Assembly (NCBI GenBank): GCA_963921795.1
Contig: OY997658.1
Span: forward strand, 51,196,462 to 51,260,461
DNA length: 64,000 bases
Reading direction: 5' to 3'
Source: Nannobrachium achirus
Taxonomy: Eukaryota > Chordata > Actinopteri > Myctophiformes > Myctophidae
Shown: piece after piece, positions 59,188 through 64,000 of the stretch
Layout of the letters: each line of letters starts with the position of its first letter
How positions within the stretch are numbered: the first letter of the stretch is position 1
Program-made: the position numbers and the translations under genes
Notes under the pieces: generated by a model
Told to the model about the DNA's origin: nothing
What the model saw: only the letters and a program-made list of their open reading frames with translations
Database searches by the model: none

Positions 59188-59524
59188 TATATATGGAGAT
59201 CACTGTCCCAATGTCATCAATATTAAGGACATATCTGGGAATGCCCATATTTGGTAATGCCCATATATGGGCATGTTTTGACATAACATTGTTGACTATG
59301 AGGCAGGGCTCTCCATATATGCGTAACTGGTCCGATATACATCACTGGCCAGATGGCCAAGAATTGTCGCGACCTCGCCCTTTAGGGTGAGGTCGCATGT
59401 CGCCCTGAGGCATCTTACTAGTATTTATGCAGAGAAGAACGTCTCTCTCTCTCTCTCTATCTGCACTCCTCTCTCTCTTTCTCTCTGTGCTCTGTGCGTA
59501 ACGCGTCTCCGTATTTGGTACAGG

Positions 59525-59597
<73 letters not shown>

Positions 59598-62530
59598 GGA
59601 GAGAGAGTGAGATAGATACTTTTATATTGTAGCCTAGGCTATACAATAGCCTTAGCCTACCTATTAGTATAAAAGTGCGGTTTGACCGTGCCCTTACAAC
59701 CTTTTTCATATCATGGTCCATTATCTATGTGGCATTTGAGCCACGGACCACCATTTTGATGAAATTTTGCCTCTCAGGTCCAAAACGTAGAATATTTTGT
59801 TATCTTGGACAAGATTTTGTCCACAATTCCATGCTGTCTTGATGTGGTACCATAGGAGAGATAACAGGCAAAACATTGATCAAAATAAAAAATATTCTGC
59901 TTTCTCTATCACAGACTTCTTGTAAATTAAGTAATGGAGATGTTTAACAATAATTGAACTCTTTACACTCTCAAGAGTTAAAAATCTAATAAGGGTCCAT
60001 TTGGTTACCAACTCTCCATCATTTAGCTGGGGACCACCTGGAACCCCCCCAAGGACCACTCGTGGTCCCCAGACCACTGGTTGAAAGCCACTGCCCCAGA
60101 AAGATATCTCTAATGATTCAAATCTAATTTGGCTATACTGGTGGCTTTTGTTATATTTTTGTTGGTTTTGTACATTGCAATTGATAAACATGTCATCATG
60201 GGAATTTATGACATTAGCTGATGGACAAATACATACATGTTATGCTGTTTGTGGATACAACTCAGCATTTTATACTGTATATATCATTTTATTTTTACTG
60301 CACATGTTTTTTTCTGATTTCTGACTGTTATATGATGTTTTGCATAGTATTGCTGTATATTTGTCTGTCATTTAATGTCTCAATGAAAATGTTGGTACAA
60401 AGGACCCCAATGTAAACAAGCCATAGTGCTTTCTTGGGTTTAAATCTTATTAGTAGACCTTGCCACCCATTGCCGCAACAACACACACCAAGATTTCTAT
60501 AGAGGGTATGCATCATATGCCACTCAGCGCCACTCAAGCCATCATATGCCACCCAAGCACTCGTTGGGAAACTCCTGACTCCTCCTCACTCCTACTGACT
60601 CCTACTGACTCTTCATGACTCCTACTGACTCTTCATGACTCCTACTAACTCTTCATGACTCCTACTGACACCTCATGACTCCTACTGACACCTCATGACT
60701 CCTACTGACTACTTTTGCCACTCAGTAGGCGGTCCCGCATAACTTCCAGGTACAATGATGTCACACGCATACCCTCTATTACTGAACATACATGTTTAAC
60801 TATGTACAGTATGTGACACTGACAAATAAAGTCTTTGACATTTTGAAATCTTGAAAGTGACATTGGCTGCAACAATAACTTTGAAACTCCAGAGGGCGGT
60901 GTCTATTGCAGAGTTCCCATGATAGTCTAAATCCAAATAATGGGACATTTGTTTATGTACTGTAGGGCTTGGCCATGGCTGAGAGCTGGGAGCTGCCGGT
61001 GGTGTTAAATGGACCATAGTGTCAATATTTTGTGGCCAACATTACTTTACAGAACTGCCTTAACCCTCTTGGACATGGAGTTCACCAGAGCTTCACCGGT
61101 TGCCAACGGAACCCTCTGGATGAACCTGGTGGAAGTTAGAGACCTTGCGCTCCTCCACCTTCCGTTTGAGAATTCATCACAGATGCTCAGTAGGGTTTAG
61201 ACCTGGAGACATGCTTGGCCAGTCCATCACCTTTACCCTCAGCTTCTTTAGCAAGGCAGTGGTCGTCTTGGAGGTGTGTTTGGGGCCGTTATCATGTTGG
61301 AATTCTGCCCTGCGCCCCAGTTTCTGTAAGGAGGGGGCCATGCTCTGACAGTGCATGTTGCCATTTATGGCTCCCTCAATGAATGGTAGCTTCCCTGTGC
61401 CTGCAGCACTCATACAGCCCCAGACCATAACACTCCCACCACCATGCTTGACTGTAGGCAATACACACTTGTTTTTGTACTCCTCACCTGGTTGCCGCCA
61501 CACATGCTTGACACCATCTTAACACTTTGCAAGCCACGGGGAGCCACTTAATATTAAAACCGGAATATACCGTACATCATCTGTACTAAAATTAGCCGAA
61601 AAAAACAAACCGTCTTTTTCCGTACTAGGTCAGGAAAAATGAAATAAGTGATAATGATCGAAAAAAAAAACGATCGCTAGCCTTTCTCTGTCTCACCACC
61701 GGTCTAACCAATAGCATGATTCTTCTTTGCGCATGCACCAAAAGTGCTTTTGATCGCTTCGGGGGCAGATTAGCCTTCTAGCCATTGACTTACAGTGTGG
61801 ACGTTAGCGCTAGCATAGCCGTTGTCCTAGCGGCTAGGCTAATGAAAATTCTTCTGTGGATTCTTATTATGGAGATGATCACATGCGCCCACATTGATGC
61901 ACACGGATCGCGCACGCGAAACGCACGGGGAGAAGACGACTCGGCCAAAATCCCCACTATATGCCAATGCAGAACGAGCTACTTCTGGTGAGTTTTAACC
62001 GGGGGGATTGACGGAGGAGAAAAAAAGAATGCAGCCATCCTAGAAGGCACGCGTTGTTGTTGATGTTTGTAATCATAATATTATGTCTCAGATCATAATA
62101 CAATGATAGAAATTTCCGGCTAGTCCACAACAAGCCATTCTGGGCCGGCTGGGGAAGTGTTAACAAAATAAGTTTATCTTGGTCTCATCAGAACACACAA
62201 CACAGGACATGGTTTCAGTAATCCATGTCCTTAGTCTGCTTGTCTTCAGTAAGCTGTTTGTGGGCTTTCTTGTGCATCATCAGTAGAAGAGGCTTAGCAC
62301 ACACAGCAGCAGCCATACAGACCAATTTGATGCAGGGTGCGGCATATTATGGTCTGAGCACTGACATGCTGACCCCCCACCCCTTCAACCTCTGGGTCTG
62401 GGGCTGTATGAGGGCTGCCAGGAGCACTGGGAAGCTACAGTTCATTGAGGGAACAATGAATGGCAACATGTACTGGGACATACTGAAGCAGAGCATGATC
62501 CCCTTGTTAGGGCAGTACATTTATGTAACT
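59123..62530. repeat. Duplicated unit, copy 2 (without inserts)
   Basis: About 3.4 kb, near identical to copy 1 except small indels, microsatellite length and the absent LINE and MITE. It ends GGGCAGTACATTTATGTAA, as copy 1 does. A 12-bp stretch before that end (ATCCCCTTGTTA) is missing from copy 1. Confidence 0.93.
61004..61525 (-). pseudogene. Tc1-like transposase fragment, copy 2
   Basis: As copy 1, but reads LNPTEHL, keeping the catalytic Glu, and has SLQKLGRR for SFQKLGRR. Confidence 0.88.
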
Positions 62531-62589
62531 AGAAAAGAAAATTTCTAAGAAATTTTAAGTGCGCCTGCAGCTCGCTAAGTGTGTGCAAC

Positions 62590-62760
62590 CTTGTATAGCA
62601 GTTGGTGTTAGCATTAGCATTTTTGCATTAACATTAACATCATTATTAGAATTTTTTACATTAGCATTTTTATCATTAGAAACATTTTTATTAGCATTAG
62701 CTTTAGCATTTTTAGCATTATCATTGAATTTTTCCCTTTATCATTTTAAACATTAGGCAT
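62590..62760. repeat. Degenerate TTAGCATTTT-type tandem repeat
   Basis: Imperfect units of ATTAGCATTTTTA/ATTAACATT. Confidence 0.8.
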
Positions 62761-62809
62761 TTGTTAGCGGTTAGCCGTTGGGACTGTGGGACCACCCACT
62801 GAGTTTGAG

Positions 62810-63035
62810 ACCAGTAACATGTTGGGAAGTGGAGACATGGCTGTTTAAAGCCCAGCCAATAGGAAGGCAGAGGGGGTGGGGCTTAAGCAATTACAGATAG
62901 TTCCTATTTGCCATGTAATTACACACAGCGAGTTTCGAGACGTTACCATGCTGCAAACTGGAGATATAGCTGTTTAAAGCTAAGCCAATAGGAAGATAGG
63001 GGCGGGGCTTAAGAGGGGCGGGGCTTAAGTAATAA
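62810..63035. repeat. Degenerate ~120-bp tandem pair
   Basis: GGCTGTTTAAAGCCCAGCCAATAGGAAGGC recurs as GCTGTTTAAAGCTAAGCC, each followed by GGGGCTTAAG. Confidence 0.8.
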
Positions 63036-63164
63036 GTCCCAATAGACCCCTTTCTGGGCCCGCCCCTTTCCCCCCTCCCCCTGAGCGGCAGCCATGATGG
63101 AGTTACTGCTGCAGCAGTGTGTGTCTATGTCTATGTCTATGGAGATGGGACTTTTAATGAAATT

Positions 63165-64000
63165 AGTCATTACCAGTCCCATCTCCATGATATTTAGATC
63201 TAATTCCTTCGCCAGTTCCATCCGCATGATTTGTAGATCTAATTCTATGAGTCCCATCCACATGATTTGTAGGTCTAATACCATCGCCAGTCCCATCCTT
63301 ATGATTCGTAGATCTAATTCTATCTGTTCCATCTCAATTATGTTTAGGTGTAATTCCATCGCCAGTTCCATCCAAATGATTTGTAAATCTAATTTCATCA
63401 GATCCATCCCAATGATTTTTAGATCTAATTTCACCACCAGTTATATCCTTATGATTTGTATATCTAATTCCATCAGTCCCATCTCAATTATGTGTAGGGT
63501 CTAATTCCATCGCCAGTTCCATCCACATGATTTGTTGATCTAATTCTATATAGTTCCATCCTCATGATTTGTAGATCTAATTCCATCGCCAGTCCCATCC
63601 TTATGATTTGTAGATCTAATTCTATCAGTCCCATCTCAATTATGTGAAGGTCAAATTCTATAGCTAATTCGATACAGTCCCATCTCCATATTCTTTAGAT
63701 CTAATTCCCATGATTTGTAGATCTAATTCCATCACCAGTTCCATCCCCATAATGTGTAGGTACAATTCCATCGCTAGTTTCGCCAGTTTCATCCGCATGA
63801 TTTGTAGATCTAATTCTATGAGTCCCATCCACATGATTTGTAGGTCTAATACCATCGCCAGTCCCATCCTTATGATTTGTAGATCTAATTATATTAGTCC
63901 CATCTCAATTATGTGTAGGTCTAACTCCATAGCAAGTTCCATCCGCATGATTTGTAGATCTAATTCCATAGGGTCACATCCCCATGATTTGTAGATCTAA
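63165..64000. repeat. Dimeric 36/39-bp satellite, continues past the window
   Basis: Units begin TAGATCTAATTC and end CATGATTTG. A 39-bp form has TCGCCAGTTCCATCC and a 36-bp form has TCAGTCCCATC; they alternate. Long open frames on both strands are by-products of repeat length divisible by three. Confidence 0.93.

Overview
The window looks like nuclear DNA from a teleost fish. It carries two intron-rich vertebrate genes on the plus strand, surrounded and filled by fish-type repeats: tRNA-derived SINEs, RTE and other non-LTR LINE fragments, hAT and Tc1 elements, Helitrons, TTAA-flanked MITEs and (CA)n arrays. Nothing in it looks bacterial, viral or organellar.

Gene 1 (3065-19676) is a complete nine-exon class C GPCR of the fish OlfC (V2R-type olfactory receptor) family. 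The joined exons read 880 residues without interruption. The last three exons (228, 124 and 914 bp) cover the end of the Venus flytrap, the nine-cysteine domain and the 7TM domain. The part I would expect to be one large exon is split into four. Positions that contact alpha-amino acids in the family look altered. Gene 2 (23074-48573) is a complete twelve-exon SLC2A/GLUT transporter, closest by eye to class II (SLC2A9/SLC2A11-like), 562 residues long. Many of its exon lengths (161, 125, 188, 111, 102, 76, 128) look like the usual SLC2A set. Several sugar-contact residues differ from GLUT1, and its C-terminal tail is encoded by a 45-bp minisatellite. The two genes share a strand but no obvious pathway.

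Most of the rest is mobile DNA, and much of it can be dated by nesting. A decayed hAT element (7091-11660) fills a large OlfC intron. Two Helitrons with correct ends lie in introns of the two genes, at 15141-16104 and 25477-27107. A SINE pair in opposite orientation, each with its own target duplication, lies in a 618-bp OlfC intron. A solo LTR (29641-30237) holds a nested SINE, and a second LTR at 57339-57698 shows the empty site. LINE remains lie at 30238-32010, 34315-35462, 43342-45605, 46871-47575 and 52150-54693. A 591-bp foldback with 9-bp duplications is at 39210-39800. Right of gene 2, a unit of about 3.4 kb occurs twice (49297-55676 and 59123-62530). Copy 1 is enlarged by a LINE and a MITE that copy 2 lacks. 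The window ends inside a 36/39-bp dimeric satellite.

The most distinctive unnamed structure is a recurring short palindrome. Its arms read roughly AATAGCCGATCTACAAGCTC and it is found about a dozen times, alone or nested in other elements.
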